Origin: Pontibacter sp. HSC-14F20
GTDB lineage: Bacteria > Bacteroidota > Bacteroidia > Cytophagales > Hymenobacteraceae
DNA length: 64,000 bases
Direction: 5' to 3'
NCBI RefSeq assembly: GCF_019599265.1
Contig: NZ_JAHZTC010000001.1
Location: 248,001-312,000, forward strand
How positions within the stretch are numbered: the stretch's first letter is position 1; each line of letters begins with the position of its first letter. The notes beneath the pieces are model-generated. The model did no database searches, was not told the origin of the DNA, and saw only the letters and a list, made by a program, of their open reading frames with translations. Below are positions 25,258 to 34,007 of this stretch, in pieces. Made by a program: the position numbers and the translations under genes.

Positions 25258-25647
25258 ATGTTATATTGCATCGTGCATTACGCTGTCAAAAATATTCTAC
25301 TCGCGCTCTCTATCTTTTTTGCATTCTACGGATTGCAGACAAAGGCAGCGAAGGAGTTACAGGCGCAGTCGGTTCAGGTACATACTGAGCAAGGCGAACT
25401 GTCATTTTCTGACAAGAGCACACTCGGCCAGGCGACAAGCCTGCTTCAGCCGGAAGAGCAGCTGCGGGTATGGCAGCACCGGCCCTCTGCACCGCTCAAG
25501 CAGGTATCTTCGGGTTCGGCAGCGCTTGTGTGGGCGCAGGAATTCCGGCTACAGTTACAGGTGGTACATTACCTGCAGCGGGCCAGACATTTCAGCCCCG
25601 GTCTTTCCATCCGCGATATCATTTTCCCCTTTCACTACTTCTGGTAA
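25258..25647 (+). CDS. Hypothetical exported protein, about 129 aa
   Basis: The open frame starts upstream at 25174, but the ATG at 25258 begins a hydrophobic signal-like segment (YAVKNILLALSIFFAFYG). The rest is rich in Gln, Leu and Ser, with VHYLQRARHFSPGLSIRDIIF near the end. I recognise no family, and codon use is not decisive, so this may be a lineage-specific protein. It lies just before another + strand gene. Confidence 0.4.
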   Translation: MLYCIVHYAVKNILLALSIFFAFYGLQTKAAKELQAQSVQVHTEQGELSFSDKSTLGQATSLLQPEEQLRVWQHRPSAPLKQVSSGSAALVWAQEFRLQLQVVHYLQRARHFSPGLSIRDIIFPFHYFW

Positions 25648-25774
25648 TTTCTTTTCTTTTTTAGCAGCAGGCAGGGTATAGGCCCACTTGCTTTCACCAT
25701 CAGGTATGAGCCGGCCGGAGCACCGACCGCTTTACCTGCGAGATTATTTTATAATTATTAAAAAAGAAAAGAAA

Positions 25775-26269
25775 ATGGATATTTCCACTATCATAATGGG
25801 CATACTGGCTGTGGCCCTGTTCATAATTCCTATTTATTATATACAGCATAAACAGAAGTCGAACGTTAGCAAAGCCAAACAACCTTTCCTGGACGCGGCA
25901 AACCAGCAGGGACTGCAACTCGGTCAGCATGATTTTTGGAACGAGCAGTACGGTATCGGGCTCGACCAGTCGGGTAACCGACTTTTTTACTGGCACCACG
26001 ACGGGCAAAAGCCTCAGGAAACGATCATAGACCTGGGTGCTGTGAAACAGAGCGTAGTAGAAAATATGCACCGCGAAGTAAACAGCAATCGCATCATCGA
26101 TACGATCGGCTTGCGGTTGTCGGTAAGCGGCACCAAATCACCTAACCTATACCTGCCGTTCTACGACAAGGAGGGCAGCATGATGCTGAGCGGCGAGTTG
26201 CAACTGGCTGAGAAATGGAATGCGATCATTCAGAGTAAAATGGCGAGTAGGCAGGCTGTACAGGTATAG
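25775..26269 (+). CDS. Membrane-anchored protein of unknown function, 164 aa
   Basis: I start at the ATG at 25775, preceded by an A-rich stretch typical for starts in this phylum; the frame is open from 25688. The N-terminal helix IIMGILAVALFIIPIYYI anchors a soluble domain with alternating strands (FWNEQYGIGLDQSGNRLFYW, ETIIDLGAV, RLSVSGTKSPNLYLPFYD). It ends in GlnVal and a stop formed by a CAGGTATAG repeat copy. The soluble part looks like a small beta domain that would face the cytoplasm. No family is recognised. An intrinsic terminator follows at 26340-26362. Confidence 0.6.
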   Translation: MDISTIIMGILAVALFIIPIYYIQHKQKSNVSKAKQPFLDAANQQGLQLGQHDFWNEQYGIGLDQSGNRLFYWHHDGQKPQETIIDLGAVKQSVVENMHREVNSNRIIDTIGLRLSVSGTKSPNLYLPFYDKEGSMMLSGELQLAEKWNAIIQSKMASRQAVQV

Positions 26270-26339
26270 AACTGTATCATCCAATTTAATAGGGCAAGTC
26301 TGCATGCCCGAAATGATTCAGGATACCTTTGTTAGTTTT

Positions 26340-26362
26340 AAAAGGGGCCATAGGCCCCTTTT
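26340..26362 (+). terminator. Intrinsic terminator
   Basis: AAAAGGGGCC (26340-26349) and GGCCCCTTTT (26353-26362) pair around the loop ATA and run into a T-rich stretch. It lies 70 bp beyond the stop of the preceding membrane protein gene. Confidence 0.8.
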
Positions 26363-26477
26363 ATTATGAGTAAATTTTCTTTTGCTGTGTAGCGGGGGGG
26401 GGGCAGGTATAGCACCCTAACCTGTTTCATAGTTTGCCCTGGCCGGGCGTGCCTCACTTTTTTCCTTGATGAAAATA

Positions 26478-27235
26478 GAGGGCCCCTACCCACTACTGTT
26501 CGAAACCTTTTTTGGTACGTATTCTATGATAGGAATTGTATGGGGAAGGAGGCTGATATGAAGGCGAAGGATTTACTGGCATTTATCCCTGACCAGGACC
26601 TTGCTCAGCTGGCGGCCCGGACGCGGGTGGACCACCAGGTCAAGAAGCTCAGCGGGCGGGTGATGTTTCAACTGCTGCTGCTCTCGCTGTTGGAGGGGGG
26701 CAAAGCAAGCCTTCGGGTGATGGAGGAGCTGCTGGCCGTGGGGCAGCAGCCCGAGGGGATGACCCTCACCGTGCTGAGCGATGCCTGGGTGAGCTTCCGG
26801 GAAAAGCCCGGAAGCTACCTCGAAAAGCCCCTGCGCCTGGTCAAGGCCACCCTGGAATCGGGGGAGCAGATCTGCTTTGTCACCAACATCGCCTGGCTGG
26901 ATGCCTACCAGGTAGCGGCTATCTACAGGGAGCGCTGGCAGATCGAGGTGCTCATCAAGTTCCTCAAGCAGCACCTGCAGCTCGAGCACCTGCTCACCCG
27001 GGAGGAGAACGGCATCCAGGTCATGCGCTACATGACCCTGATCGTGGCCCTGCTGCTCATCGTCTACCGCAAGCTCAACAAGCTCGACAGCGACCGCCGC
27101 GCCAGGCTGCGCTTTGCCCAGGAATTGGACGTGGAAATAGTCAGACAGATCGTGCTGCTCTGCGGAGGGGACCCTGCCAAAATGGAAAAATTCGTCACTT
27201 GACAAGGTTTCGAACAGTAGTGGGTAGGGGCCCTC
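26478..27235 (+). mobile_element. IS element with perfect 32-bp inverted ends (IS4-like, deletion derivative)
   Basis: The left end (26478-26509) and right end (27204-27235) are exact reverse complements over 32 bp, beginning GAGGGCCCCTACCCACTACT. The 758-bp element carries one ORF for a short IS4-type transposase. I see no convincing target duplication in the flanks. The element contains no copy of the AGGTATA repeat, in line with recent arrival. Intact IS4 relatives are about twice this length, so an internal deletion is likely. Confidence 0.85.
26540..27202 (+). pseudogene. IS4-family transposase with internal in-frame deletion
   Basis: The 220-residue protein starts with a helical N-terminal domain (ARTRVDHQVKKLSGRVMFQLLLLSLLEGGKASLR), then jumps at about residue 75-85 to the C-terminal catalytic part. 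There YRERWQIEVLIKFLKQHLQLEH shows the Y-(2)-R-(3)-E-(6)-K signature of IS4 transposases, with the catalytic Glu. The region that should carry the two catalytic Asp residues is missing, although the frame is kept. It should not transpose by itself but could be mobilised in trans by an intact copy. Confidence 0.75.
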
Positions 27236-27319
27236 GACAAAAGGGGAAGGCTGAGATGGGGTGAAAGGGGGTAGGAGAGGTAATTCCCTGTGCAGTGCTA
27301 GGGTCGATAGCCACCAACC

Positions 27320-27772
27320 CTACACACCAAACTGGTTCAGGTGATGGTCGAGGTGCTTGTAGAACATGTGGTTCCACTCCTGGCTGGTGAGGGGGCCGAA
27401 TGAGTGGGAGTCAAGACCTTCAAAATGGGCGGCTCCTAAGGTTTCTGTTTGGCAGATGTAATGCAGGAGACGGTTTTTCTCGGATGCAAAGTCTTTGTCG
27501 CTCTTCATCTTGAGTTGGGGAGCTGTGGCGCTGTTTTGTTTGTAGGGCGTTTCGTTCACCACCGTGTTTTTCAGCAGCAGTCGCAGCACAAAGCGCTTGA
27601 AGGCGTTGGGCTTTGGGTGCTTGTCCTCATAAGCCATTTCGTAGATAACATTACAGTGGGCAAGCATCTGGGCCGCATTCATTTTTCCCCAAAGCTGTTT
27701 TGTATCGGGTTGTAAGTTGTTGATGCGCTGCGTAAGTTCTGCCGTTGTGTCGGGCGTGAAAAGGTTTTTCAT
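27320..27772 (-). CDS. DUF1569 protein (DinB-like), about 150 aa
   Basis: The start at 27772 (MKNLFTPDTTAELTQRINNL) is chosen because the longer open frame adds 54 residues that would overlap the neighbouring membrane protein gene. The protein matches DUF1569: LWGKMNAAQMLAHCN (about 28-42), LLLKNTVVNETPYKQNSATAPQ, a SDKDFASEKNRLLHYI helix and SFGPLTSQEWNHMFYKHLDHHLNQFGV with His residues that may bind metal. It is related to DinB-like four-helix proteins. Function is not known. Cytoplasmic. Confidence 0.78.
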   Translation of the reverse strand: MKNLFTPDTTAELTQRINNLQPDTKQLWGKMNAAQMLAHCNVIYEMAYEDKHPKPNAFKRFVLRLLLKNTVVNETPYKQNSATAPQLKMKSDKDFASEKNRLLHYICQTETLGAAHFEGLDSHSFGPLTSQEWNHMFYKHLDHHLNQFGV

Positions 27773-27860
27773 TTTTAGAGGGATCAGGTGATAACGAAAG
27801 ATTTTCTGATGCTTGAAGTTAGACTTTGGGAGCAGGTATAGCAGTCCAGATGTGACGAAG

Positions 27861-28262
27861 CTATACCTTGCTCTGCTCAGCAGGTAGCGGATGCTGGAAG
27901 AGCGTGAGGCCGTACCAGGCGGCGAGCCCGGCATACACCGCGCACAGGCCCCAAAGCATAAATGGCTGCTCCGGGTACCGGAACAAAAACTTGAGAAGTC
28001 CCATCCCAGCGATGAAAAAATGGGTGAAGTTGGCGATGCAGATCGGGCGGTTATAAATGCCGCCGATCAAACTGCCTTTGGCCATCCAGTTGAGCATGGC
28101 AAAACCCAGGTATAGCGCGCCCGTCACTTGCAATAGCAGCACATCCACCGGACCCGGCTCCGAGCCCAGGTATACCGCCAGTTCTTCGGGCAGAAAGGTG
28201 AGGGCTATACCTAATACTGCCAGCACTGCAGCGCTCAGGGTCATCATGATTTTGGTTTGCAT
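27861..28262 (-). CDS. Four-helix membrane protein, 133 aa, unknown function
   Basis: Four hydrophobic helices are visible (about 5-25, 42-62, 75-95, 100-122), joined by short loops with few charges (LPEELAVYLGSEPG, KGSLIGGIYNRP). Small four-TM proteins of this shape are frequent in Bacteroidota and usually unnamed. The gene is upstream of the DUF1569 gene on the same strand, 88 bp away, and may be cotranscribed with it. Three copies of the AGGTATA repeat lie inside this short gene. Confidence 0.68.
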   Translation of the reverse strand: MQTKIMMTLSAAVLAVLGIALTFLPEELAVYLGSEPGPVDVLLLQVTGALYLGFAMLNWMAKGSLIGGIYNRPICIANFTHFFIAGMGLLKFLFRYPEQPFMLWGLCAVYAGLAAWYGLTLFQHPLPAEQSKV

Positions 28263-28479
28263 CGGTTTTGTTTTAAGGGTATATTCAGGTCTTGATTAAT
28301 TTACCAATTCATGAGGTAAAAAACTGATTGCCTCCCCATTCAGCTTCATCGTTTCTCCTGGCTTTAGCGCTTCTTTCGGAAACTGAATCTATATGTCAGT
28401 ATTCTCCTTCCATGCAAGAGCCAGAAAGGTTCGGAGAATACCGGTAAGCTAAGCAAAAAAATTGATCTGGAGCAGTCGC

Positions 28480-29745
28480 TTAATCGGAGTCTTGCTCCTT
28501 TTTTTCTTTTTTATAATAACCTGTTGCCTTGCCGTAGAGGCGGCTTAAAGGGGTGGCGCTTAAGCCATGTACCAAAACAGAAGCGAAGATAACGAGGCTG
28601 ACCACGTCCCAAACCAGGGGCTCTTTTAAGCGATGCTCTGCCATCGATCCATAGTAGATGGCTGCTACGGCAACTGGCCCGAACCAACCCAGGAACAGTG
28701 CATCTTTTTTGCTTTGTAGCGCAGGCAAAAATGGCTTCAGGAGCAACAGCACCGGTGGGCGACGAAGCAGCAGGATAAGTATGACTAGCAGTATACCAGT
28801 CCAACCCAGGTCTGCCCACCCCGACCAGGGTATGGCTATACCAAGTAACGTAAAAATAGGGTAGGAGAAGAAGCGGTTAACTGCCTCCTGGCCTTTCTCT
28901 TCCTCACCCCGGTCATTCTCGCCTACGAACTGTACAAAAGCTGCCGCAGCGGCAAACACGATCAGCAACTCGTCGCTCTTGATCAGTTTACCGCCTCCGA
29001 CTGCAAGCAGCGAGAGCGCCACCGTATACACCAGGCGCCAGTCTTCTTGTATCAGATCACGCTTTTCGGCTGCCTTAAGCAGCTTGCCGGCTAAAAAGCC
29101 CAGTAGCAGACCAAAACCAGTTGCTGCCAGCACTTCCCATAGCAGTGTGGTGGTGAGCCAGTGTGAGATAGCTTTATCGGTTACCATGGTTAGCATGAGC
29201 AGCGGCAGCAGTACTAGCAGGTAGCTGAGGCCGTCGTTGGCACCGGATTCAAAAGAAATTGCATGCCGGAGACGGTCTGGAAGGTTCTTTTCGGCCACAG
29301 GCCCCGTTACAATCGGGCTGGCCGCAATAGGATCTGTAGGGGCTATAATGGCGCCGATCAGGGCTGACAGCCAAAAGGGCAAGCCAAGTATAAAGTAAAC
29401 AAGGGCTGTGCTGATCGCCCACATCAGCAGCATGCCTCCTGAGATCAGGATGAACAGTTGCCGCCAGTTTTCTTGTGGGAATTGTTTCGGGATACGGAGC
29501 GCTACGCCCATAAGCCCAATGCCAAGCGTAACGCGCGCAGAGACCTCTAAAATAGTGGACTTTTCACCGTATTCAGTTATATCTATAATATCCAATACCT
29601 CGGGACCAAGCAAGATGCCTATGATCAGAGCGAGGAGCGTAGCTGGTATAGGGCTTTTCTCCAGCCACTTAGAGCCAAGGCCGATCAGCAGGACCATTGC
29701 TCCCAGAATAGTAAGGATGATATTCAGATCCTCTTTTCCCATCAT
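28480..29745 (-). CDS. Cation:proton antiporter, NhaP/CPA1 type
   Basis: The 421-residue polytopic protein has about 12 predicted helices. Key motifs of the CPA1 (NhaP) branch are visible: APTDPIAASPIV with Thr-Asp-Pro at 137-139, and ESGANDGLS at 166-174 (the ion-binding Asn-Asp pair), spaced as in NhaP. It should exchange Na+ or K+ for protons across the inner membrane. Its monocistronic position and the neighbouring transport genes give no further clue to the ion. Confidence 0.88.
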   Translation of the reverse strand: MMGKEDLNIILTILGAMVLLIGLGSKWLEKSPIPATLLALIIGILLGPEVLDIIDITEYGEKSTILEVSARVTLGIGLMGVALRIPKQFPQENWRQLFILISGGMLLMWAISTALVYFILGLPFWLSALIGAIIAPTDPIAASPIVTGPVAEKNLPDRLRHAISFESGANDGLSYLLVLLPLLMLTMVTDKAISHWLTTTLLWEVLAATGFGLLLGFLAGKLLKAAEKRDLIQEDWRLVYTVALSLLAVGGGKLIKSDELLIVFAAAAAFVQFVGENDRGEEEKGQEAVNRFFSYPIFTLLGIAIPWSGWADLGWTGILLVILILLLRRPPVLLLLKPFLPALQSKKDALFLGWFGPVAVAAIYYGSMAEHRLKEPLVWDVVSLVIFASVLVHGLSATPLSRLYGKATGYYKKEKKEQDSD

Positions 29746-29966
29746 GCTTTTGGTATAGTTTGCGCTAAAATTCCAGCATACGGCAGCAGCAGAAAAGAGA
29801 TAATGGAAGCGTAATCTTATAAAAACCGTTGTGTGTCTGGCTGGTTAAATCTGCTTTATAGGTCGCTATTACTGTTGTATGTATGAAGCCGCGTGCGCCT
29901 GGTGCTTGGTGGTGTGGTTGCTGCAGGTTAGTGTGGTATCTTAGCACTGAAATTTACCTTACACGA

Positions 29967-30233
29967 ATGAAGAAATTACTTTATGTAGCGATCGTTTTAA
30001 GCGTTACATCCTGCTCCTCTGAAAATAATCTGGAAGACACCCTCTACAATATAGCGGAATCAGGCGCCACCATGGTGATTGACTCACTGCACCACACCGC
30101 CAATAAAGAGCTGGAACGATACACCGGCATCGACTCGCTGGCTAACAGGATCGGTGCGGCTGATACTATAAACGTGGAGCGCGAAATAGAGCGCGGAATT
30201 AAGCGCAGGCTCATTGAAGAACTCTCCAAATAA
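29967..30233 (+). CDS. Small lipoprotein, 88 aa, unknown function
   Basis: The frame is open from 29883, but the ATG at 29967 opens a lipoprotein signal peptide (MKKLLYVAIVLSVTSC; lipobox Cys at residue 16). The mature part is a short helical domain with regular acidic and basic residues (YNIAESGATMVIDSLHHTANKELERY, NVEREIERGIKRRLIEEL). No family is recognised. It probably faces the periplasm, attached to a membrane by the lipid. Confidence 0.6.
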   Translation: MKKLLYVAIVLSVTSCSSENNLEDTLYNIAESGATMVIDSLHHTANKELERYTGIDSLANRIGAADTINVEREIERGIKRRLIEELSK

Positions 30234-31104
30234 CAATGCTATAAGCAGCGGGTTGAAACGCCTTTTTGCTACAGAGGGGGCTGAAATAGGCAGATATTCA
30301 AGCTGCTGTACCATATAATCCAAATCCTACTTCATTTGCTAGTGCGAGCTTGTAGCTCGTACTAGTACTTGGCAAGGTATAGGTACAGTACAATTAAAGA
30401 TTGTGCTGTAAGTTTGCACCACCCAGGGTATACGCTCACTACAAACGCAATTGCTGGAATTACTGCCGTAGATGATAATTAAATAACTATAGTAATTAGA
30501 GCACCCAATCAATTAGATAATAAGCATTTTGAATTAGTACTGTATAAATAATTTATTTTTACATACCAATAGCGTCAATCTGCCTCTCCTTTTTATACCC
30601 TTTACAAATATTATACTTTCAACGGTAGGTCGGAGGCCTGCTTTACACCTCTGAAAACGTACTGTAAATGTTAAGTAAATGCTTAACAAGATAGGATAAG
30701 CAGTCTGGCTTTTCCTTTTCATATGTTCTGGCATCCCGTTGCAGGCTCATTAATTGGCTGTTATTCCTAGTGCCCCTCAACTCCCTCGCAATTTCACCTT
30801 TCCCAAAAAGGTAAGTGCCCGTAAAGCATTTCCTGAAGAAGTGTTTCGATTATTCTAACCCGCCGGGCAGGGCCTAGAAAGTAACAGGTAATCGGTAGTT
30901 TACAGCTTTCTAGTATATTGGTGCCTTTTCCCCAAAGCAACTCATCCCTACTTGCTTTTGTAATCGCTGGCTAAATCCTGGTAGCAGGTGCCCTGCTGCG
31001 ATTGCTCTTTTATAGCTATTTGTTAGGTCTCAGGCATTGCCCGCTTCTGACAAATAATCTCTTTTTTACTGTGCCTCATATAATAAACTAATACAATCTA
31101 AAAC
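30234..31104. other. Gene-free, AT-rich stretch
   Basis: No convincing coding region is seen. The only open frames are short and have no family match. The stretch contains a REP-like palindrome at 30339-30365, one AGGTATA copy near 30374, and the presumable promoter region of the haloperoxidase gene. The AT-rich composition differs from the flanks on the left and matches the gene on the right. Confidence 0.6.
30339..30365. repeat. Short palindrome with GAGCT arms (REP-like)
   Basis: The arms CTAGTGCGAGCT and AGCTCGTACTAG pair with one mismatch across a TGT loop. The form is typical of short interspersed palindromes. No nearby gene ends there, so it is not obviously a terminator. Confidence 0.5.
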
Positions 31105-32490
31105 ATGAAAACTGTATACAGAATTATTGGAGGGCTTCTAATTGTTGTCTTTTTGGGGGCCTGTGAAAAGGATGAGATAGGATCTCTGAACCCTGCTGCT
31201 ACAATTGCTTCCGATGCGAAGGGTGTAGATAACTTCAACAACGGCATGATCAACTCTTATAGTAGCAATGTTGTGCTGCAGTGGAATGTATTGTTAGGTC
31301 AAAACATAGACGGACTTATTCCACAGCCTGCAGAAGTTAAGATTTATGCTATGGTTACGCTGGCTATGCACGATGCCCTGAACAATGTTCTTCCAAAATA
31401 TGAGACCTACGCCCTGAATAATCTGAATGTGGATGTAAGCGGTATCTCCAGAAAGAACATTCATGCTGTTGCCGACGCTGCAGTTTCACAGGCCGCCCAT
31501 GATATGATTGTACAGCTCCGATCGCAAGCTACTTCAGATGCCGATGCACTATTGGGTACGATCCTTTCAGACATTGATGACGAAACCATGAGAGCTAGGG
31601 GCATTGACATTGGCAGGAGAGCCGCTGCTGCCGTACTTGCTAAAAGGGCTGCTGATTTCCCTTTAACATTTGCATCCTCTGTCTTAGGCACATCGCCAGG
31701 TGAGCACAAAGGAAATTATGAGCCGTGGGTTATGAGATTTCCAATGTTTCAGAATCCGGTATACGCTCCCAACCTGGGTAGGCTGACTCCGTTTGGTATC
31801 GAATCCGGTGATCAGTTTAGAGACGAAGCGCCATACCCTCTGAATTCAGCTGAATATATAGCGGACTATAATGAAGTGAAAGCACTTGGCTGCACCGAAT
31901 GCCCTTTAAGAACGGCAGAGCAAACCGAGATAGGTGCGTTTTGGGTGGAAAACACGTCCAGTTCAATGAACAGGCTGGCCAGAGTGTTGATTGTTCAGCG
32001 GAAACTGGATGGCTGGGAAGCTGCCCGGCTGATAGCACTTATCGAAATGTCGCAGATTGATGCTTACATCGCCTCGTTCGAGGGTAAATACCAGTTCAAT
32101 TTCTGGAGACCAATTACAGCCGTGAGAGAGGGTGATCAGGATGGGGTAGATGCTACGACAGGAGATGTTGATTGGACACCGACTTTTGACACACCGCCCA
32201 CGCCCGATTTTCCTTCTACGCACGCCTACAATGGTGCTGCTGCCTCCGCAGTTTTTAAATCCTTTTTCCATTCAGATCAAATTAACCTCAATCTCATAAG
32301 CCCATACAATGTGGTTGGAGTTGAGCGCCATTATAGAAGTTTCTCGCAGATTGCCTATGAAAACGCTGTGTCCAGGATTTATATAGGTTACCATTTCAGG
32401 TACGCGGTTGAAGTTGGTTTAAGGCAGGGAACAGAACTTGGGTACTATGTTTATGAAAACAACCTGAGAGAACTCAAAAAGGTCCTTTAG
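31105..32490 (+). CDS. Vanadium-dependent haloperoxidase-like lipoprotein
   Basis: The 461-residue protein starts with a lipoprotein signal (LGAC; Cys20) and carries the PAP2/vanadium haloperoxidase core in order: KYQFNFWRP (Lys328, Arg335), PDFPSTH (Ser371, His373) and SRIYIGYH (Arg424, His430). In classic vanadium haloperoxidases the second motif is Pro-Ser-Gly-His; here Gly is Thr. It is also possible that it acts as a PAP2-type phosphatase. It would sit on the periplasmic or outer face. GC content is visibly lower than in the neighbours, and no AGGTATA copy lies inside, which points to horizontal transfer. Confidence 0.8.
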   Translation: MKTVYRIIGGLLIVVFLGACEKDEIGSLNPAATIASDAKGVDNFNNGMINSYSSNVVLQWNVLLGQNIDGLIPQPAEVKIYAMVTLAMHDALNNVLPKYETYALNNLNVDVSGISRKNIHAVADAAVSQAAHDMIVQLRSQATSDADALLGTILSDIDDETMRARGIDIGRRAAAAVLAKRAADFPLTFASSVLGTSPGEHKGNYEPWVMRFPMFQNPVYAPNLGRLTPFGIESGDQFRDEAPYPLNSAEYIADYNEVKALGCTECPLRTAEQTEIGAFWVENTSSSMNRLARVLIVQRKLDGWEAARLIALIEMSQIDAYIASFEGKYQFNFWRPITAVREGDQDGVDATTGDVDWTPTFDTPPTPDFPSTHAYNGAAASAVFKSFFHSDQINLNLISPYNVVGVERHYRSFSQIAYENAVSRIYIGYHFRYAVEVGLRQGTELGYYVYENNLRELKKVL

Positions 32491-32614
32491 TTTTCTTGCT
32501 CAAAGTAGCTCCGCACTTTCGGAATTGCAATCCTAAAACAGAGTAAGTGCAGATCTATCATCCTTAAGAGTAATGGCAGCAGCTACCGGCAAACAGACGG
32601 ATTGAAAATCCACA

Positions 32615-32653
32615 GTTAACAGGTTTCGGATTGCAAATCCGGAACCTGTTAAC
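32615..32653. repeat. Long interspersed palindrome (18-bp arms)
   Basis: The arms at 32615-32632 and 32636-32653 are reverse complements with one mismatch, around a 3-nt loop (GCA). The core CGGATTGCAAATCCG is typical of intergenic palindromes in this phylum. A second small palindrome, GTGTCT-TCT-AGACAC, follows at 32664-32678. Confidence 0.6.
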
Positions 32654-32922
32654 CGACCTCGTGGTGTCTTCTAGACACGCCAGTGTCTGACAGATCGGCC
32701 GTCGCCTAACAGGTATAGGTATAGCAGAGGCTGTTGGTTGAGACACTCGCGATACCTTCTGACGCCGCGAGTGCTTTACTTCACATACTGCTCCTGCTCC
32801 GTTTTCCGCAACAGGCCCAGGCTATGAAGCGTTTGCAGCAGACTATCGATTTGTTGGAGGCGCTGGACTCAAATTGTTGCAGCAGGTCATGTGTGGTGGC
32901 TGGCCACTCGTGCAGCTGTAAG

Positions 32923-32980
32923 GCTATCAAAACAACAGGCCCTCCTCCGCAACCGGAAGAGGGCCTGTTGTTTTGATAGC
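32923..32980. terminator. Bidirectional terminator with 22-bp arms
   Basis: Positions 32923-32944 and 32959-32980 are perfect complements with a 14-nt loop. The stem contains an A4/T4 part. It lies 9 bp after the stop codon of the Ca2+/Na+ antiporter gene (read on the minus strand). Confidence 0.75.
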
Positions 32981-32988
32981 GATTATAC

Positions 32989-33945
32989 CTACTCCTGACT
33001 AATCAGCAGCCCGAGGTAGCCCACATACAGCAGCAGGAAAACCATACCTTCCCAGCGGGCGAGTTGCCGGCCGCGACCCGTAAAGATGAAAATGAACAGC
33101 AACAGACCAGCGGCGATGTTCATGATGATGTCCGTAAAGGCAGCCGGGGCCACCTGTAGCGGCGTTACGATAGTAGATACCCCCAGTATCAGGAAAATGT
33201 TGAAGATGTTGGAGCCCACTACGTTACCAATCGCGATGTCCACGTTCCGTTTGCGTACCGCCATCACCGAAGTTGCCAGTTCGGGCAGTGAAGTGCCCAC
33301 CGAAACGATCGTGAGTCCGATGATTCGCTCAGAAAGGCCAAAAGCCTGCGCAATGCCCACGGCGCTGTCCACAATCAGTTTGCCACCCAAAACTAAGCCA
33401 GCCAGCCCCAGCACGATGAACAGGATAGACTTGAGGTAAGTATAGTCTTTAGCTTCCGATTCTTCTTCGTCGTTGCCGCCTTTCGCGATCATTAGGTTAT
33501 AAACCAGGAAAATACAGAAGAACAGAAGCAGAAGAAGGCCATCAGATCTGGAAATGATATTGGAGCCTGTACCGTCCAGTATAACATCGCTGGCAACGAA
33601 GAAAACCGCTACCGCGGCCAGCAGACTGAGTGGTATTTCGAGCCAGGTGGTGTTTGATTTTACAGCCAGCGGATAGATAACCGCGCAGACACCCAGAATA
33701 CCCAGCACGTTGAAGATATTACTACCCATGATGTTACCCAGCACGATTTCGGTGTTGTTATTGATGGCCGCGAATACGTTCACCACCAACTCCGGCGCCG
33801 AGGTGCCAAAGGCCACAATGGTTAGACCGATCACGATGTTAGGTATACCCAATTTTTTAGCCAGTGAAGAGGCAGCATCGACCAGTTTGTCGGCGCCGAA
33901 AATAAGGGCGACGAAGCCAACCAGGAGCAGGAAAATATTTAGCAT
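32989..33945 (-). CDS. Calcium/sodium antiporter (CaCA family, YrbG-like)
   Basis: I start at the ATG at 33945 (MLNIFLLLVGFVALIFGADK). The open frame runs 41 codons further, but those would overlap the next gene and do not resemble the family. The 318-residue protein has ten or so helices and two inverted alpha repeats: GLTIVAFGTSAPELVVN with GNIMGSNIFNV (about 40-80), and GLTIVSVGTSLPELATS with GNVVGSNIFNI (about 220-260). These are the Ca2+/Na+ exchanger signatures. It would export calcium in exchange for sodium or protons. Confidence 0.92.
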   Translation of the reverse strand: MLNIFLLLVGFVALIFGADKLVDAASSLAKKLGIPNIVIGLTIVAFGTSAPELVVNVFAAINNNTEIVLGNIMGSNIFNVLGILGVCAVIYPLAVKSNTTWLEIPLSLLAAVAVFFVASDVILDGTGSNIISRSDGLLLLLFFCIFLVYNLMIAKGGNDEEESEAKDYTYLKSILFIVLGLAGLVLGGKLIVDSAVGIAQAFGLSERIIGLTIVSVGTSLPELATSVMAVRKRNVDIAIGNVVGSNIFNIFLILGVSTIVTPLQVAPAAFTDIIMNIAAGLLLFIFIFTGRGRQLARWEGMVFLLLYVGYLGLLISQE

Positions 33946-34007
33946 GTCAGTTGAATTTTGGCAGAGCCAATTGCAAAATTTTATGTAGATATAGAGGTAA
34001 TGTCTTT

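Larger units (their letters stand above)
32491..32988. other. Region with palindromes and no confident gene
   Basis: This 498-bp stretch holds a palindrome with 18-bp arms (32615-32653), a small hairpin at 32664-32678, tandem AGGTATA copies near 32711 and a strong terminator at 32923-32980. A + strand frame at 32734-32976 could encode 80 residues, but it runs through the terminator arm and has no recognisable features, so I do not call it a gene. Confidence 0.55.

Noticed and set aside
26394..26403. Run of ten G before the IS element
   Set aside because: It is outside any gene I can support, so a phase-variation role cannot be argued; it may be a read-length uncertainty.
30534..30734. Minus-strand open frame of 66 codons in the gene-free region
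   Set aside because: It has no recognisable domain or membrane segment, and the AT-rich region gives many random frames.
32734..32976. Plus-strand open frame of 80 codons
   Set aside because: It reads through one arm and the loop of a strong terminator, and its composition is odd (CCSRSC, PPPQP).
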